From Rhodospirillaceae bacterium SYSU D60007 (GTDB lineage: Bacteria; Pseudomonadota; Alphaproteobacteria; Reyranellales; Reyranellaceae), in assembly GCA_003574685.1 (NCBI GenBank), contig QOCQ01000013.1, forward strand, positions 98,072 through 162,071: a stretch of 64,000 bases of DNA. The letters run 5' to 3'. Positions 28,570 through 37,423 of this stretch are shown here, piece by piece (within the stretch, counting starts at the first letter, position 1; every line of letters starts with the position of its first letter). The notes under the pieces were generated by a model, which had not been told where the DNA came from, made no database searches, and was given only the letters and a program-made list of their open reading frames with translations. The translations under genes and the position numbers were made by a program.

Positions 28570-29343
28570 CTACTTCGTGGTGTAACCGCCGTTGACGAGA
28601 ATCGTCTGGCCGGTCATCCACCAGCCATCGGAAACAAGAAAGCGGATCCACGGCACGATATCCGCAATGTCGGTCAGACCCGTCCTTGTGAACGGCGACA
28701 GGGCTGCTGCGCCCTTGTGGTAGGCTTGCGCCTCTGAACTCTCGGCAGGATAGAAGAACGGCGTGTCCATCGGACCGGGACCGATCGCGGTCACAGAGAT
28801 GCCGCGCTCGCCGAACTCCTTGGCTGCCGCCCGGGTGAAGTGCTCAACGGGAGCCTTGGTGCCGGCATAGCTGGAATAAAACGGCGTGAAGGCGCCCAGC
28901 AGCGAGGTCACCAACGTGCAGATCTTGCCGTTGTTGTTGACGTGCCTGCCCGCCTCCTTGAGGAAAAAGAACGCCGCCTTGGCGTTCACGGCGCTCATCT
29001 CGTCGTACTCCGCTTCGGAGATCTCAACCAGCGGCTTCTTGAGGACCTTGCCGACAGTGTTGATGGCGATGTCGGGCTTGCCGATGGCGCCCACAGCGTC
29101 AGCGAACAGCTTCGCCATCGCGCTCGCGGAAGTGAGGTCCGCCTGGAGCGCGACGACTTCGGCACCCGCTGACCTTGCGGCAGCCATCGTCGCTTCGGCG
29201 TCTGCCTTGGTGGCGGCGCTGTTATAGTGGATGGCGATGGCCCTGGCGCCGTGGGCGGCAAGGTCGCGGGCAATCAACCCGCCGAGGTTCTTCGCACCGC
29301 CAGCGATGATGGCAGTCTTGCCCTTGATGCTGTGGTCCGTCAT
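28570..29343 (-). CDS. SDR-family oxidoreductase
   Basis: 257 residues. The glycine motif is AGGAKNLGG (a variant of TGxxxGxG). Catalytic residues are in 'VTSLLGAFTPFYSSYAGTK' (Ser, Tyr-x-x-x-Lys), and the C-terminus WMTGQTILVNGGY is a classical SDR end. NAD(P)-dependent; substrate unknown. It is divergent from a LysR regulator (139 bp), which is the usual arrangement for a regulator and its target. Confidence 0.85.
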   Translation of the reverse strand: MTDHSIKGKTAIIAGGAKNLGGLIARDLAAHGARAIAIHYNSAATKADAEATMAAARSAGAEVVALQADLTSASAMAKLFADAVGAIGKPDIAINTVGKVLKKPLVEISEAEYDEMSAVNAKAAFFFLKEAGRHVNNNGKICTLVTSLLGAFTPFYSSYAGTKAPVEHFTRAAAKEFGERGISVTAIGPGPMDTPFFYPAESSEAQAYHKGAAALSPFTRTGLTDIADIVPWIRFLVSDGWWMTGQTILVNGGYTTK

Positions 29344-29482
29344 GGCGTCAGACTCCTGTCATACGGACACACCGGAAATGGTGCGCCTCCCAGGACAAGA
29401 CGCTATCGTCTGCAAACCAGAGATAAAGACAGGTGGTTCAACATCACTATCCAGCCATGTCGAACAACAGGCAGGTGGAAGC

Positions 29483-30388
29483 TTGGATCGTATCGACCTG
29501 TTCCGGATCTTCACTCAAGTCGTTGAGTGTTCAAGCTTTACCCGCGCGGCCAACCTCCTGGGCATGCCAAGATCGACAGTGTCGGCAGCCGTCGCCGAAC
29601 TGGAGCAGCGGGTGGGAACACGTCTGCTGCACCGCTCTACCCGCAAGGTGGCGGCCACGTATGACGGCCGGGCGTTTTACGAGCGCTGTCTGCGCGTACT
29701 GGCCGAGATCGAAGAAGCGGAAAGCTTGTTCCGGCAGACCGGCTCAAAGCCCGCAGGCAAGATCAAGATCGATGTACCCGGCCGCATCGGCCGCCTGATC
29801 ATCGCCCCGGCACTGCCGGAGTTCTTTGCCCTCTATCCGGACATCGAGCTCGACATGGGCGTCACGGACCGCGCCGTCAACCTGATCGAGGAGAGCCGGG
29901 ACTGCGCGCTGCGGGTCGGCGTGCTTGGCGATTCGAGCCTGATCGCGAGATCGTTGGGAAGCCTGGCCTTCATCAATGTGGCGTCGCCCGGCTATTTCTC
30001 GAGGCACGGCGTGCCCACAACGCCGCGCGATCTCGCCAGCCACCGCGCCGTAAGCTACGCCTCGCCGTCCACAGGGCGGGTCGAGGAGTGGGAGTGGATG
30101 GAGGGACAGGAACTGCGCACGCAGCCCATGCGGGCGGCGGTCACTGTCAATAGTGCCGAAGCCTACATCGCCTGCTGTCTCGCCGGCCTCGGTCTGATCC
30201 AGATACCAAGGTACGACGTGATGCAGCATCTCGAGGCCGGCGAGCTTGTCGAGGTCATGCCGTCTTTCGTTGCCCGACCGGCTCCGGTGACGCTGGTCTA
30301 CTCGCACCGGCAGCATGTGTCGCGGCGTCTCCAGGTCTTCCTGGACTGGCTACAGCACCTTCTTAGGGAAAAGCTGATGCTGTCCTGA
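29483..30388 (+). CDS. LysR-family transcriptional regulator
   Basis: 301 residues. The start is TTG 29483 (LDRIDLFRIFTQVVE), preceded by AGGTGG; no ATG fits the family start. The N-terminal winged HTH (SFTRAANLLGMPRSTVSAAV) is followed by a LysR substrate-binding domain from about 90. It resembles the DNA-binding subset whose members sense small aromatics or quinones. It is divergent from the SDR gene and probably regulates it. The stop lies two bases from the convergent NUDIX stop. Confidence 0.88.
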   Translation: MDRIDLFRIFTQVVECSSFTRAANLLGMPRSTVSAAVAELEQRVGTRLLHRSTRKVAATYDGRAFYERCLRVLAEIEEAESLFRQTGSKPAGKIKIDVPGRIGRLIIAPALPEFFALYPDIELDMGVTDRAVNLIEESRDCALRVGVLGDSSLIARSLGSLAFINVASPGYFSRHGVPTTPRDLASHRAVSYASPSTGRVEEWEWMEGQELRTQPMRAAVTVNSAEAYIACCLAGLGLIQIPRYDVMQHLEAGELVEVMPSFVARPAPVTLVYSHRQHVSRRLQVFLDWLQHLLREKLMLS

Positions 30389-30390
30389 CC

Positions 30391-31296
30391 TCAGGACTCA
30401 GGTTGACGCGGCCGCGGACAACTACCAGCCGCGCGTTGAGGTCCATAGGGATATTGTCGCAGGCCGGCGACGATGTGGAAGTAGCCGGGATCGTCTGCGT
30501 CGATCAGGCCGTGGCGGACGAAGAAGTCGATCAGCACAAGGTTGCAGTTGAACTTGAACTCGAACGTATCGCGCACGCACGCCATGACATCGGTTGCCGG
30601 CCACAGCTCGAAGGACTCGACTTCGCCATCATTGCTGCGGCACACGAAGCCGTCGGGGAGCTCCAGGTCGAACACGTACTGCACGTCGGGCTTCAGCTCC
30701 ATGCCTGCCTGGTAGCAATAGGTAATGGCGCCTGTCGCCTTCGCCTGACGGGAAAGGTCCGGTGGAATGCTCGCCTCCTCGAAGCACTCCTTGATCACGT
30801 TCTCCATCAGGCCGAGATTTTCCGGCTGGCCACCAGCCACGGTGTTGTCGAGCATGCCGGGATAGGTTGACTTGCCGCGTGCGCGGCGCGGCACCCAGAT
30901 GTGCAGGCCGTCGTGGCGGCGCACGTAGCCGGTGAGATGCACGCCGAAGGCGCGCACCCCGAAATAGGGCACGGCTGCACGCTCCATGGCCATCAGCGCC
31001 GGCTGCTTCAGGTCCGGCGTCACGGGATAGCGCTCGTCGCGCCACGCGGGAAACCAGCCCTCGCACTCCAGATCCCGCAGGAACGCTTCGACAGCGTCCG
31101 TCCGTGCCTGCGGCGTCGCCGGCGCCGGCGACAAGTGCCAGCCTTTCTCGTCGATGCTGAACAGATCGGGCCGCCTGTGCAGGTTCGGCGCAAAGTCGCG
31201 ATGCACCCAGCCCTGGCGCCTGACACCGATATGCCAGGGCTGGAACTGCGCCAGATCATGCGCATTGCACCGCGCGATGTGATCGAGAAACGACAT
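30391..31296 (-). CDS. DUF4743/NUDIX hydrolase (TPK-type)
   Basis: 301 residues. The N-terminal about 110 residues are the DUF4743 region (CNAHDLAQFQPWHIG); a NUDIX domain follows, with box-like GGQPENLGLMENVIKECFEE (variant of GX5EX7REUXEE, with Lys for Arg). It is similar to the nudix part of thiamine-pyrophosphokinase/nudix proteins (yeast TNR3-like), which hydrolyse damaged thiamine diphosphate analogues. ATG 31296 follows the MFS gene by 14 bases; CoA-transferase, MFS and NUDIX form a minus-strand operon. Confidence 0.83.
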   Translation of the reverse strand: MSFLDHIARCNAHDLAQFQPWHIGVRRQGWVHRDFAPNLHRRPDLFSIDEKGWHLSPAPATPQARTDAVEAFLRDLECEGWFPAWRDERYPVTPDLKQPALMAMERAAVPYFGVRAFGVHLTGYVRRHDGLHIWVPRRARGKSTYPGMLDNTVAGGQPENLGLMENVIKECFEEASIPPDLSRQAKATGAITYCYQAGMELKPDVQYVFDLELPDGFVCRSNDGEVESFELWPATDVMACVRDTFEFKFNCNLVLIDFFVRHGLIDADDPGYFHIVAGLRQYPYGPQRAAGSCPRPRQPES

Positions 31297-31310
31297 GCTC
31301 TGTCCTGCCC

Positions 31311-32474
31311 CTATTCCGTCAGCAGCGACTGTCCATTCCAGCGCCGGGCCAGCGCGACTGCCGCCATCAGTCCCAGCGCGGAGAGCGCCGCCATGGCGAA
31401 ATAGGCGTTGGCGCCGAACCGTTCCCAGAGCACCCCGGCGGCCTGATAGACCAGCGCCATGGGCAGGCCGCTGGCAAGGCCATAGTACAGGCTCTGCGCC
31501 AATGTCATGGCGCTGGCCGGCACGGCGCGCTGCAGAAACCCCATGGCCGCCAGATGGGTCGCGCCGAAGGTCAACGCATGCAAGGCCTGCAACACCACCA
31601 GGGCTGGCAGCCAATCTCCGAACACGGGCATTAGCAGCCAGCGAATGACGCTGCCGAAGGCCCCCAGCAGCAGCATACCCGTCACGCCAAGACGCGCCGT
31701 CGCGGCGGCTGAGAAGAAGAACAGCACGATCTCGGCAACGATGCCTTCGGCCCACAGAATGCTGATCGTGCCATCGGCTATGCCTGCCGCGCGCCAGCCG
31801 ATGGTGCCGAAGCTGTAGAGCACGGCATGCGCGGTTTGGGTGCATCCGACGGCAGCAAGAAACAGGAGAAAGGCAGGCTGGCGCAGAAGATGGCGCGCGG
31901 CGACCGGCCGGCGCTGCGGCTCACCCGGCGGCGCGTCCCGCTGCGGCATGGGGAGCCAGAGGATGCACGGAATCAGCAGCAGCGCGCCCAGGATCGACAG
32001 ATAGAGCACCCACGGCACGCCGGCCCCGGCGACTGCGAACCCGGCGGCAAGCGCGCCGGCGATGAAGGTGACGGAGCCCCAGATGCGGATGCGGCCATAG
32101 TCGAGCGCATGCTGGCGCGTGGCGGTCACGACCGCACTCTCGCCCAGGGACAGCAGCGGATGCCACGCCGCGCCCCAGACCAGCGTCGCGACCCAGAGCG
32201 GCCAGAATCCCCAGGCCCATTCCAGCGCAACGAGGGTGGCCGTCGCGACAATCGCCAGCGCCAGCATCAACGGCCGCTGGCGCGCAAGGCGGTGCGCCAG
32301 CCAGCCCGCGGCCAGCGTCGCCGCGACGGTGACGAACTGCCGGCTCATGTAGAGCGTGCCGATCTCAGCAGCGTCCACGCCCCTGGATTGCAGCCAGACC
32401 GACCAGTAGCTCAACCCGATGCCGGCGACGAAGAAGTACGCGGCACCATACGAGGCGAGGCGGACCTGAAGCAT
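31311..32474 (-). CDS. MFS transporter (HcaT/MFS_1-like)
   Basis: 387 residues with 12 hydrophobic helices. The N-terminal ASYGAAYFFVAGIGLSYWSV and TM4-5 'YGRIRIWGSVTFIAGAL' are characteristic of the 3-phenylpropionate/LacY-like MFS branch. Substrate import is likely, of an unknown, possibly aromatic, acid. It lies between the CoA-transferase gene (30 bp upstream) and the NUDIX gene (14 bp downstream), all on the same strand. Confidence 0.82.
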   Translation of the reverse strand: MLQVRLASYGAAYFFVAGIGLSYWSVWLQSRGVDAAEIGTLYMSRQFVTVAATLAAGWLAHRLARQRPLMLALAIVATATLVALEWAWGFWPLWVATLVWGAAWHPLLSLGESAVVTATRQHALDYGRIRIWGSVTFIAGALAAGFAVAGAGVPWVLYLSILGALLLIPCILWLPMPQRDAPPGEPQRRPVAARHLLRQPAFLLFLAAVGCTQTAHAVLYSFGTIGWRAAGIADGTISILWAEGIVAEIVLFFFSAAATARLGVTGMLLLGAFGSVIRWLLMPVFGDWLPALVVLQALHALTFGATHLAAMGFLQRAVPASAMTLAQSLYYGLASGLPMALVYQAAGVLWERFGANAYFAMAALSALGLMAAVALARRWNGQSLLTE

Positions 32475-32504
32475 GGCGCCCGAGCAACGATCCCGCCCTG
32501 CCCG

Positions 32505-33626
32505 CTAGCCGAACTCGGCACGCACCTTTTCGGTGTGCTCGCCCAGCGACGGCACCTTGCCCAGCGGTTGCACGGCGCCGTTGATCGTGGCGGCCAGCGC
32601 CGGCAGCGACACCTCGCCCTTGTCCGTGGCGATGGTCGTACGACGCACCTGCGGATGGTTCGCCAGATCGCGCAGGGAGCTGACGCGGGCATAGGCGATC
32701 TGCGCCGCATCGAGTTTGGCCGTGACCGAATCCCACGTATGGCGCCGGAAGATCGCGCTGACGATGGCGTTGGTTTCATCGCGGATGGCATTGCGCGCCG
32801 TGTTGGTGGCAAATCGCGGATCGCTGGCCAGCTCCGGGCGGTCCAGCACACCGGCGCACAGCCGTGCCCACTCCTTGTCGTTCTGGATCGAGATCAGGAT
32901 TGGCACATCATCGCCAGTCGGGTAGACGCCGTAGGGAGCGATGAAGGGATGCGTGAGGCCCAGCCGCGGCCAGTCGTAGGAATCGTACTCCCAGGACATC
33001 AGCGGAATGGCCATCCACTCGGCCATCGACGAGAACAGCGAGACATCGATGTGACGCCCCTGCCCGGTCGCGGCGCGAGCCAGCAGCGCCTCGAGAATGG
33101 CAGCATGGGCGAACATGCCGGTGCCGATATCGGTGGCGGAAATGCCGACGCGTCCCGGGGCATGGGATGAGCCCGTGATCGAGGCGAGGCCCGACTCCGC
33201 CTGCACCAACAGATCGTAGGCCCGCCGCTCGCGATAGGGGCCGAAGTCGCCGTAGCCCGAAATATCGACGGTAATCAGGCGCGGGTTGACCGCTCGCATC
33301 TGCGCCGCACCGAAACCGGCACGCGCCGCGGCACCCGGTGCGAGATTCTGGATCAGCACATCCGCCCGCCCGATCATGCGCAGCAGCAGTGCCAGATCTT
33401 CCGGCTGGCGGAAATCCAGGCAGACCGATTCCTTGCCGCGATTGAGAAACACGAAATAGGCACTCTCGCCGCGCACGTGATGATCGTACCCGCGCGCAAA
33501 ATCGCCCTCCGGCCGTTCGATCTTGATCACCCGTGCGCCGGCATCGGCCAGCCGCGCTGTGCAGTAAGGCGCTGCCACGGCCTGCTCGACCGAAACCACC
33601 AGAACGCCATCGAGCGCACCGGACAT
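32505..33626 (-). CDS. CaiB/BaiF-family (class III) CoA-transferase
   Basis: 373 residues. The start is ATG 33626. It shows the family's N-terminal fold, the ARVIKIERPEGDFARGYD strand and the catalytic Asp in GQGRHIDVSLFSSM. It transfers CoA between an acyl-CoA and a free acid; the acid is unknown. It is first in the operon with an MFS importer and a NUDIX enzyme, and divergent from the aconitase X genes by 97 bp. That layout suggests import, CoA activation and dehydration of one compound. Confidence 0.87.
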   Translation of the reverse strand: MSGALDGVLVVSVEQAVAAPYCTARLADAGARVIKIERPEGDFARGYDHHVRGESAYFVFLNRGKESVCLDFRQPEDLALLLRMIGRADVLIQNLAPGAAARAGFGAAQMRAVNPRLITVDISGYGDFGPYRERRAYDLLVQAESGLASITGSSHAPGRVGISATDIGTGMFAHAAILEALLARAATGQGRHIDVSLFSSMAEWMAIPLMSWEYDSYDWPRLGLTHPFIAPYGVYPTGDDVPILISIQNDKEWARLCAGVLDRPELASDPRFATNTARNAIRDETNAIVSAIFRRHTWDSVTAKLDAAQIAYARVSSLRDLANHPQVRRTTIATDKGEVSLPALAATINGAVQPLGKVPSLGEHTEKVRAEFG

Positions 33627-33723
33627 GTCGTACTCCGCGATTGTGCGTGGGCGGGGCAACATGCCGGCCGTGCCGCCGTTTGGCAATTGCCTGCGGCGCA
33701 TGCACGGGGCAAATACTCGGTGC

Positions 33724-34986
33724 ATGGTCCAACTCACCGCCGAGGAGCGCGCAATCCGGGACGGCCGCGACGGCCCCTCGGCCGCGCTCGCCATGCGCGT
33801 CGTTGCCGAGACGGCAAGGATGCTGGGCGCATCACGACTCGTGCCGGTGGTATCCGCGCATATTGACGGCTGCCTCTATCACGGCGATGCCGGCACGCTG
33901 TTTGCCGAGCGTCTGGTCGCCGGCGACAGCCGGGTGAAAATCCCCACCACCCTGAACGTTGGTGCCCTTGACCTGCTGCATCCGGAGCGCACAAGGCTGG
34001 CGCCGCATCAAGCCGCAATGGCGCGCCGTATGATGGACGCCTATCTCGATCTCGGCTGCCAGCCTACGTGGACTTGCGCGCCCTACCAGGCAGGACACCG
34101 GCCCTCCCTGGGCGAGCATGTCGCCTGGGGCGAGAGCAACGCGGTGGCGTTCTGCAATTCCGTGCTGGGCGCGCGCAGCGAGCGGTACGGCGATTATCTC
34201 GACATCTGCGCCGCGCTCTCGGCGCGTGCACCGGACACGGGCCTTCACCGCGACGAGAACCGGCATGCGACACTTCTGGTCGACTGCCGCGGGCTCGATC
34301 CCCGGCTCGCGGCAGAGGACACGTTCTATCCTGTCCTCGGGGCGTGGCTGGGCAGCGTCGCGGGCACGCGCATCGCCGCGCTCGACGGGTTGCCGCCGGC
34401 GCTTTCCGACGACCGTCTGAAGGCGCTGGGCGCAGCGGCTGCATCGACCGGCGCGATCGGGCTGTTCCACGTGATCGGCGTGACGCCGGAAGCGCCCGAT
34501 ATTGCGCGCGCCTTTGGGAGCGTGCCGCCGCGCGAGACAATCCACCTCACAGGCGCCATGCTGCGCGCTGCGCGAGATGGGCTGTCCTCGACCATGGCGG
34601 CGCCAGGAACACGGGTCGATGCCATCGCGATCGGCAGCCCGCATCTCTCAGCGGACGAGTTCTGGCGGCTGCTGCGCCTGCTGCGCGGACGGCGCAGCCG
34701 GCTGCCGTTCTACGCCTGCACTGGCCGGCACACGATCGATCGGCTGGAGGAATTCGGCCTGATGGACGAAGTCCGGGACGCCAACATTACCGTTGTCGCC
34801 GACACCTGCGTGGTGGTGACGCCAATCCTGCCCGCAGGCGGCAGCGTGCTGCTCACGAACTCGGGCAAGTTCGCGCACTATGCACGGCCCAATACCGGCT
34901 ACGACGTGATCTATGGCTCGCTGTCGGATGTCGTCGAAACCGCTGCCGCCGGGCGTCTGGTGCGTGACGAGGCGCTGTGGACATGA
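33724..34986 (+). CDS. Aconitase X catalytic (large) subunit
   Basis: 420 residues. Sequence blocks such as VVPVVSAHIDGCLYHGDAG, PTTLNVGALDLLHPE, CAPYQAGHRPSLGEHVAWGE and ESNAVAFCNSVLGARSERYGD are those of aconitase X (AcnX) catalytic domains. Known AcnX enzymes include cis-3-hydroxy-L-proline dehydratase and, in archaea, phosphomevalonate dehydratase. Here the swivel domain is a separate gene (type IIb), overlapping by four bases. The substrate is unknown; a hydroxy-acid or hydroxyproline dehydratase is likely. It is divergent from the CoA-transferase. Confidence 0.85.
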   Translation: MVQLTAEERAIRDGRDGPSAALAMRVVAETARMLGASRLVPVVSAHIDGCLYHGDAGTLFAERLVAGDSRVKIPTTLNVGALDLLHPERTRLAPHQAAMARRMMDAYLDLGCQPTWTCAPYQAGHRPSLGEHVAWGESNAVAFCNSVLGARSERYGDYLDICAALSARAPDTGLHRDENRHATLLVDCRGLDPRLAAEDTFYPVLGAWLGSVAGTRIAALDGLPPALSDDRLKALGAAAASTGAIGLFHVIGVTPEAPDIARAFGSVPPRETIHLTGAMLRAARDGLSSTMAAPGTRVDAIAIGSPHLSADEFWRLLRLLRGRRSRLPFYACTGRHTIDRLEEFGLMDEVRDANITVVADTCVVVTPILPAGGSVLLTNSGKFAHYARPNTGYDVIYGSLSDVVETAAAGRLVRDEALWT

Positions 34987-35444
34987 GCCGGGTCATTGCC
35001 TTTCCCATTGCGCGTGCGGACGTGGTGCTGCCGGGAACAGCGCACGGCCGGGTGCTCAAGCTGCCGGCGCTGAGCTTCTGGGGCGGCATTGATCCCGCAA
35101 CCGGCCGGCTGAGCGATCCCGTCGCGCCCGCTTACGGCGAATGCGTCGCGGGCCGGGTGCTGCTGATCGCCGAGCCGCGCGGCTCGTCCTCCTCAAGCGC
35201 TGTCATGCTGGAGCTGCTGCGCATCGGTCTGGCGCCTGCGGCGGTGGTCCTCGGCCACGTCGATGCCATTCTCGGCCTGGGCGTCGTTGTTGCTCGCGAG
35301 ATGGGCTGGCCGACGATCCCGCTCTACCGCCTGCCGGCCGCCGCCCATGAGCGCATTGCCGACGACATCAACGTCACGATTACCGCCGACGGTGCGATTT
35401 ATCGCACGGCAGCCACGTCGTCGGGCGACACCGTGTCCGCATAG
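34983..35444 (+). CDS. Aconitase X swivel (small) subunit
   Basis: 153 residues. It matches the AcnX small domain: GRVLKLPALSFWGGIDPATG, 'EPRGSSSSSAVMLELL' (the Ser-rich loop of the swivel domain) and 'MGWPTIPLYRL'. The ATG overlaps the large-subunit stop (ATGA), so the two are translationally coupled and should form a heterodimer. Its last 46 bases overlap, in antisense, the end of the convergent cytochrome c gene. Confidence 0.85.
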   Translation: MSRVIAFPIARADVVLPGTAHGRVLKLPALSFWGGIDPATGRLSDPVAPAYGECVAGRVLLIAEPRGSSSSSAVMLELLRIGLAPAAVVLGHVDAILGLGVVVAREMGWPTIPLYRLPAAAHERIADDINVTITADGAIYRTAATSSGDTVSA

Positions 35445-35794
35445 GCGTTGCCGAAATGGCTGCGAACGTAGTTCACGACGGCCGCTACCTGCGCATCGTC
35501 AAGCCATGCGCCGAATCCCGGCATCCCCTTCTGACCGTTGACCACGATGAATACGGGATAGCCGGCGGTCTCGAGCCTCTCGTTGCCGGCCAGCGGCGGG
35601 TATCGGCCGGCGCCCGCAGCGCCCCTGCCATCCGGCATATGGCAACTTTGGCAGATGCCGCGGTACAGCGCGGCGCCGTCGCGCGCCATAAATCGCTCCT
35701 CGCTGCCAAAGGCGCCCTCATCCGCCTGCGCCGCAGCGACTTGCATCATGCCGGTCGCAAGCGCCAGAACCGCGATGGCCGAAACGAAGCGCAA
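35399..35794 (-). CDS. Class I cytochrome c, periplasmic
   Basis: 131 residues. A signal peptide (RFVSAIAVLALATGMMQVAAA) is followed by one haem c motif, CQSCH, then 'RYPPLAGNERL' and 'KGMPGFG' with the Met ligand. It starts at TTG 35794 behind AGGGAG; an in-frame GTG at 35818 overlapping the amine oxidase stop (GTGA) is an alternative. It is probably the electron acceptor of the upstream flavin amine oxidase, as CycN is for nicotine oxidoreductase NicA2. Its 3' end overlaps the convergent AcnX small-subunit gene. Confidence 0.85.
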   Translation of the reverse strand: MRFVSAIAVLALATGMMQVAAAQADEGAFGSEERFMARDGAALYRGICQSCHMPDGRGAAGAGRYPPLAGNERLETAGYPVFIVVNGQKGMPGFGAWLDDAQVAAVVNYVRSHFGNAYADTVSPDDVAAVR

Positions 35795-35814
35795 AACAGC
35801 AAGCTCCCTGCAAG

Positions 35815-37410
35815 TCACCGGCTGGACAGCACGCGCTGGTGCAAACGCGTCACCGTGTCGAGCGCAGACAGCACCGCACCTTCCTGCCAGGCCGGCAGAT
35901 ACGAAGCATGCTCGCCCGCCAGTGCAATGCGGCCGTCGATCTCGCACAGGTTCTTGTAGTGCAGCCTGCGTGTCTCCTCGGTCCAAAGCCCGTAGCATCC
36001 GTTGACACCAGGCACGCGATGCCAGCCGACGGCAATGCCGTTCTCGAACTCGTCGCGATATTGCGGATGAACCTGGGCACCCCATTCCACTGCCCGCTTC
36101 ACCCGCTCGTCCGGCGGCAGCGCAGTGAACTCATAGGCATATGGGCCGAAGGCGTAGGCGCCCAGCAGCACGCCGCGGCCGGCATCGCCGTAGCCGGTAT
36201 TGGGATAGCCGATCAGCGAGATGGGCAGGTCGGTGTAGCTGATGCCGCCATAGATCGCCTCGTCCTGCTCCCAGAAGCGGCGTTTGAACTGCAGCCCGAC
36301 CTTGATCGACGCATCATAGGGCACGGCGCCGATGGCGTTGGCCATGGGCGCGCCAACGTTGATATCCATCTGGCTGAGGATCGACAGCGGGATGGTGCAG
36401 ATGCACCAGTCGGCGCTGGCGGTTTGCGGATCGCCGCCGCTGCGGCTGTGCTCATGGCGCACGGTGACGCGCTGTGCGTCCTGACGGATCGACGTCACCT
36501 TCGCGCTCAGGCGAATGACATCGCCCACCTCCCGGGCAAGCGCGCTCGCAATCGCATCCATCCCACCCACCGGCTGGAAAAGCGGCGTCTGGTACTCGTA
36601 GAGCTGGCCGGTCGCCAGCGCACGCCACAAGCCCGACCGCAGCAAATCGCTCAGACCGATCGGCTGTGAAATCTCGGGCACGCCGCCTGCACCACCGCCG
36701 GGATCACGCTCGTAGCCGCGCCGCTCGCTGGTGATACCGCCCGGGCGATAGGTGAAGTTCCGGTCCAGAGCTCCCCACTGCCGCAATGCTTCGAGAAGAA
36801 TCTCCCGGTCTTCGCGCGAGACGATCTCGTCCAGCCTGTTCTGGCCGATCGCCTTTCCCAGCAGCTCGGCGACGTGACCGTGAAAGTCGGACAGCACGTG
36901 ACGGAAGCGTTGCGGCTTGCCATCGAAGGCGTTCCGCGCGTGCAGGAAGGCATTGTAGTTGACCTGCACGAAGGGCTCGAGCGCCACGCCCAGCCGCCGG
37001 CAATAGTCGAGCACACCGTGATGATGGTAGGGAATGCGCCACGGTCCGGGATTGAAGTAAAGACCCTTCTCGAACTGGCAGTGCTGCGTGAAACCGCCCA
37101 GCTCCGTGTAGTGATCGCCGCCGCGCACCGTCCAGCAGCGCCCGCCGACGCGATCCTCGTATTCGAGCACCTCGACACGATAACCCGCCCTGCGCAGCTC
37201 CAGCGCAGCGACAAGGCCGGCCAGCCCAGCACCGAGAATCAGGACCGACGCGCCGCCGGGATCACCCTCCAGCCGGACTGGCCTGTACGGCGATTCGGCG
37301 GCAAAGCCGAGGCTCGCCATCGCCTGGTACATGACCGCACTGCCGGCCATGGTGCCGATCAGCGTCAGCAGGTCTCGCCGGCGGACCCGCGGCTGCGCCC
37401 CCTCGGACAT
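35815..37410 (-). CDS. Tat-exported flavin monoamine oxidase / amino-acid dehydrogenase-like
   Basis: 531 residues. A Tat-type signal (RRRDLLTLIGTMAGSAVMYQ) is followed by FAD-binding ILGAGLAGLVAALELRRAGY, 'EYEDRVGGRCWTV', and the C-terminal FAD loop AGEHASYLPAWQEGAVLSA typical of flavin amine oxidases (LAAO, MAO, NicA2-like). It oxidises an amine or amino acid in the periplasm. The cytochrome c gene directly downstream suggests electrons go to cytochrome c rather than oxygen. ATG 37410 lies 13 bases after the class II aldolase stop; the three genes form one operon. Substrate unknown. Confidence 0.86.
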   Translation of the reverse strand: MSEGAQPRVRRRDLLTLIGTMAGSAVMYQAMASLGFAAESPYRPVRLEGDPGGASVLILGAGLAGLVAALELRRAGYRVEVLEYEDRVGGRCWTVRGGDHYTELGGFTQHCQFEKGLYFNPGPWRIPYHHHGVLDYCRRLGVALEPFVQVNYNAFLHARNAFDGKPQRFRHVLSDFHGHVAELLGKAIGQNRLDEIVSREDREILLEALRQWGALDRNFTYRPGGITSERRGYERDPGGGAGGVPEISQPIGLSDLLRSGLWRALATGQLYEYQTPLFQPVGGMDAIASALAREVGDVIRLSAKVTSIRQDAQRVTVRHEHSRSGGDPQTASADWCICTIPLSILSQMDINVGAPMANAIGAVPYDASIKVGLQFKRRFWEQDEAIYGGISYTDLPISLIGYPNTGYGDAGRGVLLGAYAFGPYAYEFTALPPDERVKRAVEWGAQVHPQYRDEFENGIAVGWHRVPGVNGCYGLWTEETRRLHYKNLCEIDGRIALAGEHASYLPAWQEGAVLSALDTVTRLHQRVLSSR

Positions 37411-37423
37411 GCCCTTTTCTTTT

